Source: Kushneria phosphatilytica (GTDB taxonomy: Bacteria; Pseudomonadota; Gammaproteobacteria; Pseudomonadales; Halomonadaceae). Taken from it: a stretch of 64,000 nt of DNA. This document shows, piece after piece, positions 19,098 through 26,884 of this stretch. The DNA lies in contig NZ_CP043420.1 in the NCBI RefSeq assembly GCF_008247605.1, positions 2,356,001 to 2,420,000 on the forward strand, in the 5' to 3' direction. Every line of letters starts with the position of its first letter. Positions within the stretch are counted from its first letter, which is position 1. The notes under the pieces are model-generated. The model was not told the DNA's origin. It worked only from the letters and a program-made list of their open reading frames with translations, and searched no databases. The position numbers were made by a program, and so were the translations under genes.

Positions 19098-20435
19098 TCA
19101 ACGCACCATCGCCGGCCGCCCGGGATCAAAACGCCAGCCCGGAATCAGATACTGCATGGCTTTGGCATCATCGCGTCGTCCACCCTGCAGTGAGCGATAG
19201 CGCTGATGCGCCTGTTCGACGGCCGCCATATCAAGTTCAATGCCCAAACCCGGCATATCGGGAATGGCAATCCGGCCATCGCGAATTTCCAGCGGCGAAC
19301 GGGTCAATCGTTGACCTTCCTGCCAGATCCAGTGCGTATCGATGGCCGTCGGGCGCCCTGGTGCTGCGGCACCGACATGAGCAAACATGGCCAACGAGAT
19401 ATCAAAGTGATTGTTGGAATGGCATCCCCATGTCAGCCCCCAGTCATTACACAGCTGCGCTACACGTACCGCACCGCTCGGGGTCCAGAAATGCGGATCG
19501 GCCAGCGGGATATCGATGGCGCCCTGCATGACGGCGTGGCCAAGCTCACGCCAGTTGGTGGCAATCATGTTGGTCGCCACCGGCAATCCGGTGGCCCGCC
19601 TGAACTCCGCCATGATCTCGCGCCCCGAGAATCCCTGCTCGGCGCGACATGGATCCTCGGCATAGGCCAAGGTATCGCCGAGCCCCCGGCAGAGTTTGAT
19701 GGCCTCATCCAGTTGCCACGCGCCGTTGGGATCGACCGTAATGCGGGCCTCGGGGAAAGCGGTGGCCAGCGCCTGTACGGTTTCGATCTCCTGCTCACCG
19801 GATAGCACCCCACCCTTGAGCTTGAAATCCCGGAATCCATAGCGATCACGAGCTGCCTGAGCCAGCCGTAATATGGCGTCGGCATCCAGGGCCGGTTCAT
19901 TGCGAATTCGATACCACTCGTGTGCGTCTTCAGCGCTTGAGCGATAGTCCAGATCGGTCTGACGTCGATCGCCGAGGTAAAAAAGATACCCCAGCACCGC
20001 GACCTCCCGACGCTGCATCCCCTCTCCCAGCAGCTCGGCCACAGGCACCCCGAGGAACTGCCCCAACAGATCCAGCAACGCGGATTCGAGCGCTGCCACG
20101 GCATTGATCCGTAGCTCGAATGTCCAGGCACCGTCACCGGTGGCTTCAAAGTCCGCTGCCTGCTGACCTCGGTGGAGTTCGCTGACGATACGGTTCAGCC
20201 GCGCGATCGATTGTCCTTCTACTCGACCAATGGCATGACGCAGGGTACGTTCGATGACCTCGCCTCCCGGTGCCTCACCAACGCCCACATGACCGGCGTT
20301 ATCCTCCAGAATCACCAGATTGCGAGTAAACACGGGACCATGAGCACCGCCGATATTCAGCAGCATGCTGTCCTCTCCGGCGACCGGTATCACCTTCATG
20401 CTCGTTACGCGAGGGGCATCGTGAAACGTCGTCAT
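19098..20435 (-). CDS. gudD: D-glucarate dehydratase GudD
   Basis: GudD is an enolase-superfamily enzyme that dehydrates D-glucarate (and L-idarate) to 5-dehydro-4-deoxyglucarate. The 445-residue product has the same catalytic numbering as the E. coli enzyme: K205 and K207 in FKLKGG, metal ligands D235 and N237 in VDPNGAW, E260 in YAEDPC and H339 in GCHSNNHFD. The N-terminal capping domain is complete. It is the first gene of the unit. A promoter and an overlapping palindromic operator lie 45-90 bases upstream. Confidence 0.96.
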   Translation of the reverse strand: MTTFHDAPRVTSMKVIPVAGEDSMLLNIGGAHGPVFTRNLVILEDNAGHVGVGEAPGGEVIERTLRHAIGRVEGQSIARLNRIVSELHRGQQAADFEATGDGAWTFELRINAVAALESALLDLLGQFLGVPVAELLGEGMQRREVAVLGYLFYLGDRRQTDLDYRSSAEDAHEWYRIRNEPALDADAILRLAQAARDRYGFRDFKLKGGVLSGEQEIETVQALATAFPEARITVDPNGAWQLDEAIKLCRGLGDTLAYAEDPCRAEQGFSGREIMAEFRRATGLPVATNMIATNWRELGHAVMQGAIDIPLADPHFWTPSGAVRVAQLCNDWGLTWGCHSNNHFDISLAMFAHVGAAAPGRPTAIDTHWIWQEGQRLTRSPLEIRDGRIAIPDMPGLGIELDMAAVEQAHQRYRSLQGGRRDDAKAMQYLIPGWRFDPGRPAMVR

Positions 20436-20480
20436 GCAGACTCCTGTCCTGGCACTGACACAAGATCGTCCTGCTGCTTA

Positions 20481-20496
20481 TGTATGATGTCATACA
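20481..20496 (-). promoter_or_regulatory. Palindromic operator at the gudD promoter
   Basis: TGTATGATGTCATACA is a perfect inverted repeat (TGTATGA-N2-TCATACA). It abuts the -10 element of the candidate gudD promoter and covers the expected transcription start, a typical repressor position. A near copy lies before garD. Binding by the neighbouring GntR/FadR-type protein is inferred. Confidence 0.75.
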
Positions 20497-20524
20497 ATTT
20501 ATGGCACATGACGCTTTTCGCCAA
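20496..20524 (-). promoter_or_regulatory. Candidate gudD promoter
   Basis: On the minus strand TTGGCG (20524-20519), a 17-base spacer and TAAATT (20501-20496) give a sigma70-type promoter with four of six matches in each box. The palindromic operator begins at the last base of the -10. Confidence 0.5.
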
Positions 20525-20646
20525 CCGAAACTTTGGTCGGTATGCCATCAATCACCTCTGAGGCGATAGCAGGCCCCTGCGGGCGTTTCGAGCAATAAAC
20601 GGGGCACACAGGAGCCATCTGATGTGCAATACGCTACGATGCCTTC

Positions 20647-20670
20647 AATACTGTATTTAAATACAGTATT
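20647..20670 (+). promoter_or_regulatory. LexA/SOS box upstream of umuD-like gene
   Basis: The core CTGTATTTAAATACAG (20651-20666) fits the LexA consensus CTG-N10-CAG, and the symmetry extends to a perfect 24-bp palindrome. It lies about 40 bases before the umuD-like start. Such complete symmetry suggests tight LexA binding and late SOS induction, as for E. coli umuDC. Confidence 0.92.
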
Positions 20671-20708
20671 TTGGAGAACACCGTTCCTGCCTGCCTTTGG
20701 AGACTTTC

Positions 20709-21164
20709 ATGGAGATCACACTGCTGGGGGCACCCCCTGCCAACGCTACCCACGGTTGCCTGCGGCACACCCGAACTACCAGCGGTTTTCCCTCGCCCGC
20801 TGATGAGTTTCGCGAGCCACCACTTGGCTATGGCGATCTGTTCGGCGCCGAATCAGCTTCGCTATTCTTCATGCGCGTCCGCGGCGCCTTACCCGAGCAG
20901 GGCTGGCACGATAACGACATTATCGCTGTCGAGCGGGATGCCTTTCCGTTCGATGGCGCCCTGGTCGTCATTGCACTGGATGGTGAACTTACCCTTCGTC
21001 AGCTGACGTGCCGACAGCAGCAATGGTGGCTATGCGCCCCGGGTGGTCATTATGCCGATCTCCCCATCGCCGGGAATGTACAGGAGCGGTTATGGGGTAT
21101 CGTTCGTCACCACATTCACAGTTATTTCGATGAACATCAGCGAAGATCGGAGATCCGCATCTGA
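20709..21164 (+). CDS. umuD: UmuD-like protein lacking the Ser-Lys catalytic dyad
   Basis: UmuD normally self-cleaves with RecA help to give UmuD', which joins UmuC in DNA polymerase V. This 151-residue protein keeps the cleavage-site region SGFPSPADEF (E. coli CGFPSPAADY) and the core around residues 49-99 in E. coli numbering. Where E. coli has GDSM with Ser60, it has RGALPEQG, with no Ser between residues 52 and about 140. Lys97 in DGEFTVKKL is Arg97 in DGELTLRQL. The protein contains no lysine at all. ATG 20709 has GGAG with a 6-base gap. It lies 15 bases before umuC. It may act as a non-cleavable or permanently UmuD'-like partner. Confidence 0.85.
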   Translation: MEITLLGAPPANATHGCLRHTRTTSGFPSPADEFREPPLGYGDLFGAESASLFFMRVRGALPEQGWHDNDIIAVERDAFPFDGALVVIALDGELTLRQLTCRQQQWWLCAPGGHYADLPIAGNVQERLWGIVRHHIHSYFDEHQRRSEIRI

Positions 21165-21179
21165 AAGAAGAGGCAGGCC

Positions 21180-22466
21180 ATGTATGCGCTGATAGACTGC
21201 AATAACTTCTACGTCGCTTGCGAGCGATTGTTCGATCCCGCCTTATATGGCAAACCGGTAGGGGTACTCTCCAACAACGATGGCTGCATTGTGGCACGCA
21301 GCGAGGAGCTCAAGGCGCTCGGTGTCGCCATGGGGACGCCTGCCCATCTGCTACCACCGGAGCTGGCACACCATGGACTGGTACTGCGCTCATCGAACTA
21401 CACGCTCTACGGAGATCTCTCCGAGCGGGTCCAGCGAGTGCTCGCCGCCGAAGTCCCGGAAGTCGACCCCTACTCCATCGATGAATATTTCCTCGACCTG
21501 AAAGGCGTCACAAAACCGCTCGAGCCCCTGGCCCAACGACTTGCCGGCCTCGTGGAGCGTCGGGTTGGTATTCCGGTCTCGGTCGGCATAGCGCCGACAC
21601 GCACCCTGGCCAAGCTGGCCAATCATTGCGTAAAGCAAAGAAATCGCCATCACAGCGACATACAGGTCTTTCGCAAGGCCGATGATCCCGGCCTGATTCA
21701 GTGGCTGCAAAACATGCCACCAGGTGCAGTATGGGGGATCGGCGGACGGCTGAATGCCCGCCTGATGGCTCTGGGCATTGATACGGCTTTCAAACTGCGT
21801 AATGCCTCTCCTGGCTGGTTACGTCATCGTTTCAATGTCGTATTGGCACGCACTGCCAGCGAGTTGAAAGGCGACGATTGTCTGGCACCGGATGGCCTGC
21901 TTGCCGCTCGCCACAGCATCCGTTGCTCGCGCTCTTTCGGGCGAGTACTGACAAACCCCGCGCAGTTGGGAGAAGCACTGCGTTTTCATTGCGAACGGGC
22001 CGGCGTCAAGCTGCGCCGTGAAGGCCAGCTGGCCAGCCTGATCGGAATCAGCCTGACCCCGGGCCCTTTCGACCGGACACCACGTGGACGCAACGGCCAT
22101 CGCCATGGCCTCTGTCACTGGCTAACGCTTCCCTTCCCGACAGCCGATACAGTCCGCCTCAACCTTTATGCACAACAGCTACTGAAACACCTTTATCAAC
22201 CCGGTCAGCGTTATCAGAAAATTACCGTCATGCTGGAAGGGCTTTCACCCCAACAGGGTCATCAGCCCAGTCTGTTCGAGGGCAGCGAATCGGGTCAGCG
22301 TTTACAACTGATGAAAACGTGGGATGACATCAACCAGCGCTATGGCGCCACAGCTCTGACCCTGGGGCCACGCACCAGCAAGGCCGACTGGCAAATGCGC
22401 AGCGCCCGTCGATCCGGACGTTTCACGACCCATATGGCTGAACTGCCACAGGTCACCCTTCGCTGA
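21180..22466 (+). CDS. umuC: Translesion DNA polymerase V catalytic subunit UmuC
   Basis: This Y-family polymerase copies past DNA lesions in the SOS response. The 428-residue product aligns with E. coli UmuC (422 aa). Metal-binding D6 (LIDCNNFYVACE) and D101-E102 (YSIDEYFLD) are intact. The little-finger region continues to a beta-clamp binding motif QPSLF at 362-366. Nothing suggests loss of activity. It shares a transcript with the umuD-like gene under the LexA box, and AAGAGG precedes the ATG. Confidence 0.96.
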   Translation: MYALIDCNNFYVACERLFDPALYGKPVGVLSNNDGCIVARSEELKALGVAMGTPAHLLPPELAHHGLVLRSSNYTLYGDLSERVQRVLAAEVPEVDPYSIDEYFLDLKGVTKPLEPLAQRLAGLVERRVGIPVSVGIAPTRTLAKLANHCVKQRNRHHSDIQVFRKADDPGLIQWLQNMPPGAVWGIGGRLNARLMALGIDTAFKLRNASPGWLRHRFNVVLARTASELKGDDCLAPDGLLAARHSIRCSRSFGRVLTNPAQLGEALRFHCERAGVKLRREGQLASLIGISLTPGPFDRTPRGRNGHRHGLCHWLTLPFPTADTVRLNLYAQQLLKHLYQPGQRYQKITVMLEGLSPQQGHQPSLFEGSESGQRLQLMKTWDDINQRYGATALTLGPRTSKADWQMRSARRSGRFTTHMAELPQVTLR

Positions 22467-22621
22467 TAAAGTGTTGTTCATGTTCACTTCAGCATAACGA
22501 ACTGGTCCTTTTTTCCCTACGCTACCGTCCGAGATGAGCTGGTGGCTGCTACTCTTGATGCTGCTGACCTGGTTCATTTGAATGAAACGATTAACACTCT
22601 GATCATGCAGGGAGACGCGCC

Positions 22622-23215
22622 ATGGGAATGAAAGGCCAACGCACGGCTGCCGGCCTGATAGCGGCAGCAATGACCATGACTCCAATGGGGGTTGCAGTCG
22701 CACAGCAAACGCAGAATGACACCGGGGACCCATCGGCCGATGCTGTCCATCCGGTGATCAAACATTATGGCGGCGTTATTCCGCGCAGCGATGACAACAC
22801 CAACCAACCCGATCCTGACAAAACCTATCATGTGATCTTCGATGTCTTTCACGGCGGAGATGATACTTCGAAGCTCAACCCGCAGCTGGATCGTCTGGCA
22901 CGAGCAGTCAATGTGTTTGCCGCGCATGGTGTCGATCCCGAACATCTCGACTTCGTGGCCATTCTGCATGGTGGTTCGACCCGCAGCGTCATGACCGAAA
23001 AGGCCTACCAGCAACGATTTGGTGTAGAGAATCCCGATACCGATATCATTGCTGCGCTGGAAAAGGCCGGCGTACAGGTAGAGGTCTGCGGGCAGGCACT
23101 CAGTCGTCGCAACATCAGCGAGGAAATGGTCAATCAGCAGGTCGATGTCACGCCTTCTTCCCTGGTCACACTGGCCATGTACGGTCAGAAGGGCTATGCC
23201 TACGAACGGTTCTGA
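22622..23215 (+). CDS. Exported DsrE/DsrF-like protein, copy 1
   Basis: A 197-residue protein with a signal peptide (about residues 1-27, ending AVAQQ). The mature part has a DsrE-type alpha/beta pattern: YHVIFDVFHGG, LARAVNVFAAHGV, DFVAILHGGSTRSVM and VEVCGQAL with the single conserved cysteine, then MYGQKGYAYERF. Cytoplasmic DsrE proteins relay sulfur, but exported members are uncharacterised and the role here is unknown. The next gene is a paralogue. It lies 155 bases after umuC with no clear terminator between, so SOS read-through is possible but unproven. Confidence 0.82.
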   Translation: MGMKGQRTAAGLIAAAMTMTPMGVAVAQQTQNDTGDPSADAVHPVIKHYGGVIPRSDDNTNQPDPDKTYHVIFDVFHGGDDTSKLNPQLDRLARAVNVFAAHGVDPEHLDFVAILHGGSTRSVMTEKAYQQRFGVENPDTDIIAALEKAGVQVEVCGQALSRRNISEEMVNQQVDVTPSSLVTLAMYGQKGYAYERF

Positions 23216-23255
23216 AATCGTTCGATAATATCACTCCGGGGGCATGATATTCCCA

Positions 23256-23274
23256 CCTGACAGGTACTGTCAGG
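23256..23274 (+). repeat. Perfect short inverted repeat between the DsrE-like genes
   Basis: CCTGACAG (23256-23263), loop GTA and CTGTCAGG (23267-23274) form a perfect 8-bp stem. No T-run follows, so it is a weak terminator candidate or an operator for the second DsrE-like gene. Confidence 0.45.
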
Positions 23275-23430
23275 CGCTGGATGGCCCTGATGAGGTTCCA
23301 CGTCACGGTCCCATGCCCCTTGCTGGCCTGGTAATATATACCAATGAAGCCGATCGGGTCGCATCATGTGCCTGTGACCCGCATTCAATGACCCACCTTG
23401 ACCTTCAGCCATAAACAAGAGACCACCCCC

Positions 23431-24018
23431 ATGGGAATAACCCGTCACTGGAAGCTTATCGCACTTTTCGGTGCTGCCCTTTTAATGCTATTGGCCGGCC
23501 TGATTGCCGCTCAGGAGGTGCAGGATCCCAATCCGCCACTTGAAATGGAGTACCCGGCAATCAGCCAGTATGGTGGAGTGGTCCCCCGAGACGATGACAA
23601 TGAAGATGTGCCGGCTGTCAATGGCACCTACAAGGTCATTTTCGATGTCGACAGCGGCGCTTCCAGTCCATCGCAACTCAATCCCGGCCTCAAACGGGTT
23701 GCCAGAGCCATCAACGTTTTTGCGGCGCACGGCGTCAAGCCGGAACAGCTGCAGTTCGTCGCCATCATTCATGGTGCCGCTACCCGCAGTGTCATAACGG
23801 ACCAGACCTATCGGGCCTGGTTCGATACGGATAACCCCAATACCGGATTGATCACGGCGCTGAAGAAGGCGGGCGTCAAGGTCGAAGTCTGCGGTCAGGC
23901 GTTAAGCCATTGGCGCATCGGGGATAACGACATCAATCGCGAAATCGCTATTGCACCGGCCGCACTGACCACTCTGGCTATTTATGGCATGCGGGGATAT
24001 GCCTATGAGCGGCTATAA
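23431..24018 (+). CDS. Exported DsrE/DsrF-like protein, copy 2
   Basis: A 195-residue paralogue of the gene at 22622, with roughly half or more of the mature residues identical. It shares YGGVVPRDDDN, YKVIFDVDSGA, RAINVFAAHGVKPE, AAIxRSV-type residues, VEVCGQALSHW and GMRGYAYERL. The N-terminal hydrophobic stretch (about residues 8-28) is a signal peptide or membrane anchor (LIAAQE). The start is ATG 23431 with AAGAGA upstream; an in-frame TTG at 23398 is unlikely. The tandem arrangement indicates local duplication. Confidence 0.82.
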   Translation: MGITRHWKLIALFGAALLMLLAGLIAAQEVQDPNPPLEMEYPAISQYGGVVPRDDDNEDVPAVNGTYKVIFDVDSGASSPSQLNPGLKRVARAINVFAAHGVKPEQLQFVAIIHGAATRSVITDQTYRAWFDTDNPNTGLITALKKAGVKVEVCGQALSHWRIGDNDINREIAIAPAALTTLAIYGMRGYAYERL

Positions 24019-24040
24019 CTGAGACTTTCCCGGCATGAAG

Positions 24041-24085
24041 CCCGACGGGCCAGAGCAGCTTTTGCAGTGGCCTCGGACCGTCGGG
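24041..24085. terminator. Nested inverted repeats between convergent genes
   Basis: CCCGACGG (24041-24048) pairs with CCGTCGGG (24078-24085), and inside it GGCCA pairs with TGGCC (24068-24072). The position between convergent ends suggests a shared terminator, although there is no T-run. Confidence 0.4.
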
Positions 24086-24109
24086 TTCAAATGAATGGCA
24101 GCGAATTGC

Positions 24110-24661
24110 TCAGGGCAGGACGATCTGCGCCTCCCTGAATTCGGCATAGAGATCAGGATAATCCTGCTGTAGTTGCTCAAGACGCACCCTGGCCTCGCCC
24201 GGGAGCAGAGCACGTAAATGCTGATATTCCTGATCGTCGAAATGACGTTCGATCAGCGGAAAGAGCTGTTCACGCTCCAGACGCAGATAGTGCCGGTGCG
24301 CATCGATATAGCCTTTCAGGCTCTCGGCGAACTGGCTGATGGGCACAATGGCATCCATCAGAATCATGTCGAGATCGTTGCTAAGCCGGCTCAGCCGCTC
24401 CTTGAGGGCTCGATAAACGTTGGCAGCCTCATAAACCAGCGCACCATTTTCACTGTCACGTTCCACCAGGCGCTCGGAGCACAAGCGTTCAAGTGGGACG
24501 ATATATTCGTCCATATAGGCCAGAATATAGTCGAGGACCTCCCGCATCATGCGAAAATCGGGGCGTTCTCCCTCGGCCAGCATTCGGTGTCGTTGTAGCA
24601 GGACGTGCAGCAGGCGCGCCATGTTGGCGTGATCCTGGCGAAGCTGAGACATATCAAGCAT
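24110..24661 (-). CDS. Hemerythrin-like HHE domain protein
   Basis: A 183-residue all-helical protein. Two helix-pair repeats are visible: LRQDHANMARLLHVLLQRH with YMDEYIVPLERL, then YIDAHRHYLRLEREQLFPLI. The second repeat has the H...E ligand pattern; the first is less typical (DEYIVPLE in place of HHEE-LFP). Such proteins bind a di-iron centre and sense or handle O2, NO or redox stress. ATG 24661 has CGGAG upstream; a start 19 codons earlier is open but lacks such a site. The neighbours do not reveal the role. Confidence 0.8.
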   Translation of the reverse strand: MLDMSQLRQDHANMARLLHVLLQRHRMLAEGERPDFRMMREVLDYILAYMDEYIVPLERLCSERLVERDSENGALVYEAANVYRALKERLSRLSNDLDMILMDAIVPISQFAESLKGYIDAHRHYLRLEREQLFPLIERHFDDQEYQHLRALLPGEARVRLEQLQQDYPDLYAEFREAQIVLP

Positions 24662-24793
24662 GGCGGCTTCTCCGGAAGACGTCTTGGAAGATTCCAGTCT
24701 AGCCCGGTGATGTGACATTGTATTGCCATCGACTCATTCTTTGGTCGATATTCACGTAATGGAAAGTATCACCGGCAAATAGCTACTGCTGCT

Positions 24794-25492
24794 TCAGGTC
24801 AGCATTCTACGCCATCGCCTCAGCTCAAGCTGCTGACGTCGCGTATTGAGCTGCTCGGTCGTGATCTGACCGGGCAGCACGCTGATCCGGCCATTATCAT
24901 CCTTCTTGAGCTCAAAATGACGACGGGCCCCCACCGGGCGCTTTTCCGAACCGAAAATGGCAATCAGTCGGATCTCGATACCCTGCAGGGTAATATCCCT
25001 GTTGGTGACGTTGCAGTCATCGTCAAGTTCGAGATCATGCATGCCGGCTACCTCCCGAATCAGACTGCCAAACGAGCCTCCTTCCATATACTGTCCCTTG
25101 TTCAGGGGGCCCTGGCGTGTCATTCGACTCAGTGGGTAGGGCGTATCGGTCTGGTCACTGTTTTGCTGACGCTGATCACCTTCGGAGTGTTGCTTATCCA
25201 CAACATCGGTAATGTCGCCGAACCAGACGCCTTCAGAGGTTTCAAGCTGAGCGAAGATGGTCTCGACGAAAACCGCTTCCTGGCTCATGTTACTGATCAG
25301 ACAGAGCGAGTCAGTATCCCGACCCCGCCCCCGGTTGATGATGATCTGAGGCTTGCGCTGCATGCGGAAATTGTGAAGCAGCAACTGAAGATAAACGAAC
25401 CAGATCACGAACATGCCAAAGGTGCAGATGGCACTGAACAGGGAGGCGTTTGTCGTCAGCCACTGCCAGGAAACTCCAATCCATTCGAACAT
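24794..25492 (-). CDS. Membrane-anchored protein of unknown function
   Basis: A 232-residue protein with one transmembrane helix at about residues 17-41 (LFSAICTFGMFVIWFVYLQL). A soluble part of about 190 residues follows that is rich in beta-prone segments and charged residues, with a Gln/Asp-rich loop near 105-120. The C-terminus is basic (RRQQLELRRWRRMLT). No family was recognised. It begins 39 bases after rarA ends on the same strand and GAGG lies before its ATG, so it may be co-transcribed with lolA-rarA. Confidence 0.7.
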   Translation of the reverse strand: MFEWIGVSWQWLTTNASLFSAICTFGMFVIWFVYLQLLLHNFRMQRKPQIIINRGRGRDTDSLCLISNMSQEAVFVETIFAQLETSEGVWFGDITDVVDKQHSEGDQRQQNSDQTDTPYPLSRMTRQGPLNKGQYMEGGSFGSLIREVAGMHDLELDDDCNVTNRDITLQGIEIRLIAIFGSEKRPVGARRHFELKKDDNGRISVLPGQITTEQLNTRRQQLELRRWRRMLT

Positions 25493-25531
25493 TCACTGCT
25501 GCCTCAATTCCCGGCATTCATGATTCGGTAT

Positions 25532-26866
25532 TCACTGCGAGCGACCGTTTTCAGCATCCAGTGACGCCAGCCAGTCGAGCTTTTCGGCAATGCGCTTTTC
25601 AAGCCCACGATCAACCGGATGATAATAGCGTGTTCCAGCCAGCGGTTCGGGAAAGTAGACCTCTCCCGCTGCATAGGCATGCGGCTCATCATGTGCGTAG
25701 CGGTACTCGCGACCATGCCCCATCGACTTCATCAGTGCCGTTGGTGCATTGCGCAAGTGTACAGGCACATCGTGGGCGCCCGTCGATGACACATGTTGTC
25801 TGGCTGCATTATAGGCCTTGTAGACCGCATTGCTCTTGGGCGCACAGGCAATATAGACAATGGCCTGCGCTACGGCGAGTTCTCCCTCCGGCGTCCCCAG
25901 GCGCTCCTGGACCTGCCATGCTTCGAGCGCGAGCGTCAGCGCACGGGGATCAGCGTTGCCTATTTCTTCACTGGCCATGCGCACCACACGCCGTGCGATA
26001 TACAACGGGTCGGCACCGCCATCCAGCATGCGGCAGAACCAGTACAATGCTGCATCCGGTGCGCTGCCTCGTACCGACTTGTGCAGCGCGGATATCTGAT
26101 CGTAGAAAAGATCGCCCCCCCGATCGAGCCGGCGGGTACTTTCGCCCAGCACATCCTCAAGAACGGCCTCATCGATATGAGCAGCTTCTCCTTCACTGGT
26201 CGCTGAGGCCATGTCAGCGGCAATTTCGAGCAGGTTAAGTGCCCGGCGAGCATCCCCATCGGCCGCAGTCGCCAGCATGTCGCGGATGGTCTCGGGCACG
26301 TCCAGTGCCATATCGCCCAGGCCAGCCGACTCCATCAGAGCCCGGTCAATCACCTGACGCAGCTCATCATGGGTCAGTGGCTTGAGCACATGTACCCGAG
26401 CGCGTGACAACAGGGCATTGTTGAGTTCAAAGGAGGGGTTTTCGGTAGTCGCGCCAACAAAAATGAACACGCCTTCTTCAACCCAGGGCAAAAAGGCATC
26501 CTGCTGCGCCTTGTTGAAACGGTGCACTTCATCGACGAACAACAGTGTCCGGATACCGGACTGGCGACGCTGCTGTGCCTGCTCGGCAGCGCTGCGTATA
26601 TCCTTCACACCAGCCGAAACGGCCGATAGCGTGGCAAAATGCGCCCGGGTCTGCGCGGCCATCATGCGCGCCAGTGTGGTCTTGCCTACCCCCGGTGGCC
26701 CCCACAGGATCATTGAGTAAAGCTGATCGTTTTCCAGTGCCCGACGAAGAGGTTTGCCCTCTCCAATGAGGTGAGTCTGGCCAACGTAATCCTGCAGGGT
26801 GAGAGGACGAAGACGCGCCGCCAGCGGCTGACCGGGCGGCGCATCCTTATCGAACAGATCACTCAT
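25532..26866 (-). CDS. rarA: Replication-associated recombination protein RarA (MgsA)
   Basis: RarA is an AAA+ ATPase of the clamp-loader family that acts at stalled forks. In 444 residues it has Walker A GPPGVGKTT (56-64), Walker B LLFVDEVHRFNK (about 109-119), sensor 1 ATTENPSFELN and the C-terminal tetramerisation domain (SAPDAALYWFCRMLDGG, RVVRMASEEIGNADP, then YFPEPLAGTRYYHP). It starts 18 bases after lolA stops, in the common ftsK-lolA-rarA order. Confidence 0.96.
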   Translation of the reverse strand: MSDLFDKDAPPGQPLAARLRPLTLQDYVGQTHLIGEGKPLRRALENDQLYSMILWGPPGVGKTTLARMMAAQTRAHFATLSAVSAGVKDIRSAAEQAQQRRQSGIRTLLFVDEVHRFNKAQQDAFLPWVEEGVFIFVGATTENPSFELNNALLSRARVHVLKPLTHDELRQVIDRALMESAGLGDMALDVPETIRDMLATAADGDARRALNLLEIAADMASATSEGEAAHIDEAVLEDVLGESTRRLDRGGDLFYDQISALHKSVRGSAPDAALYWFCRMLDGGADPLYIARRVVRMASEEIGNADPRALTLALEAWQVQERLGTPEGELAVAQAIVYIACAPKSNAVYKAYNAARQHVSSTGAHDVPVHLRNAPTALMKSMGHGREYRYAHDEPHAYAAGEVYFPEPLAGTRYYHPVDRGLEKRIAEKLDWLASLDAENGRSQ

Positions 26867-26884
26867 GATCGGCGAGCCCGGCGC

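Noticed and set aside
20436..24700. Possible mobile island around umuDC, the DsrE pair and the hemerythrin gene
   Set aside because: No integrase, transposase, att-like direct repeats or tRNA were seen, and base composition and codon use look like the rest of the window.
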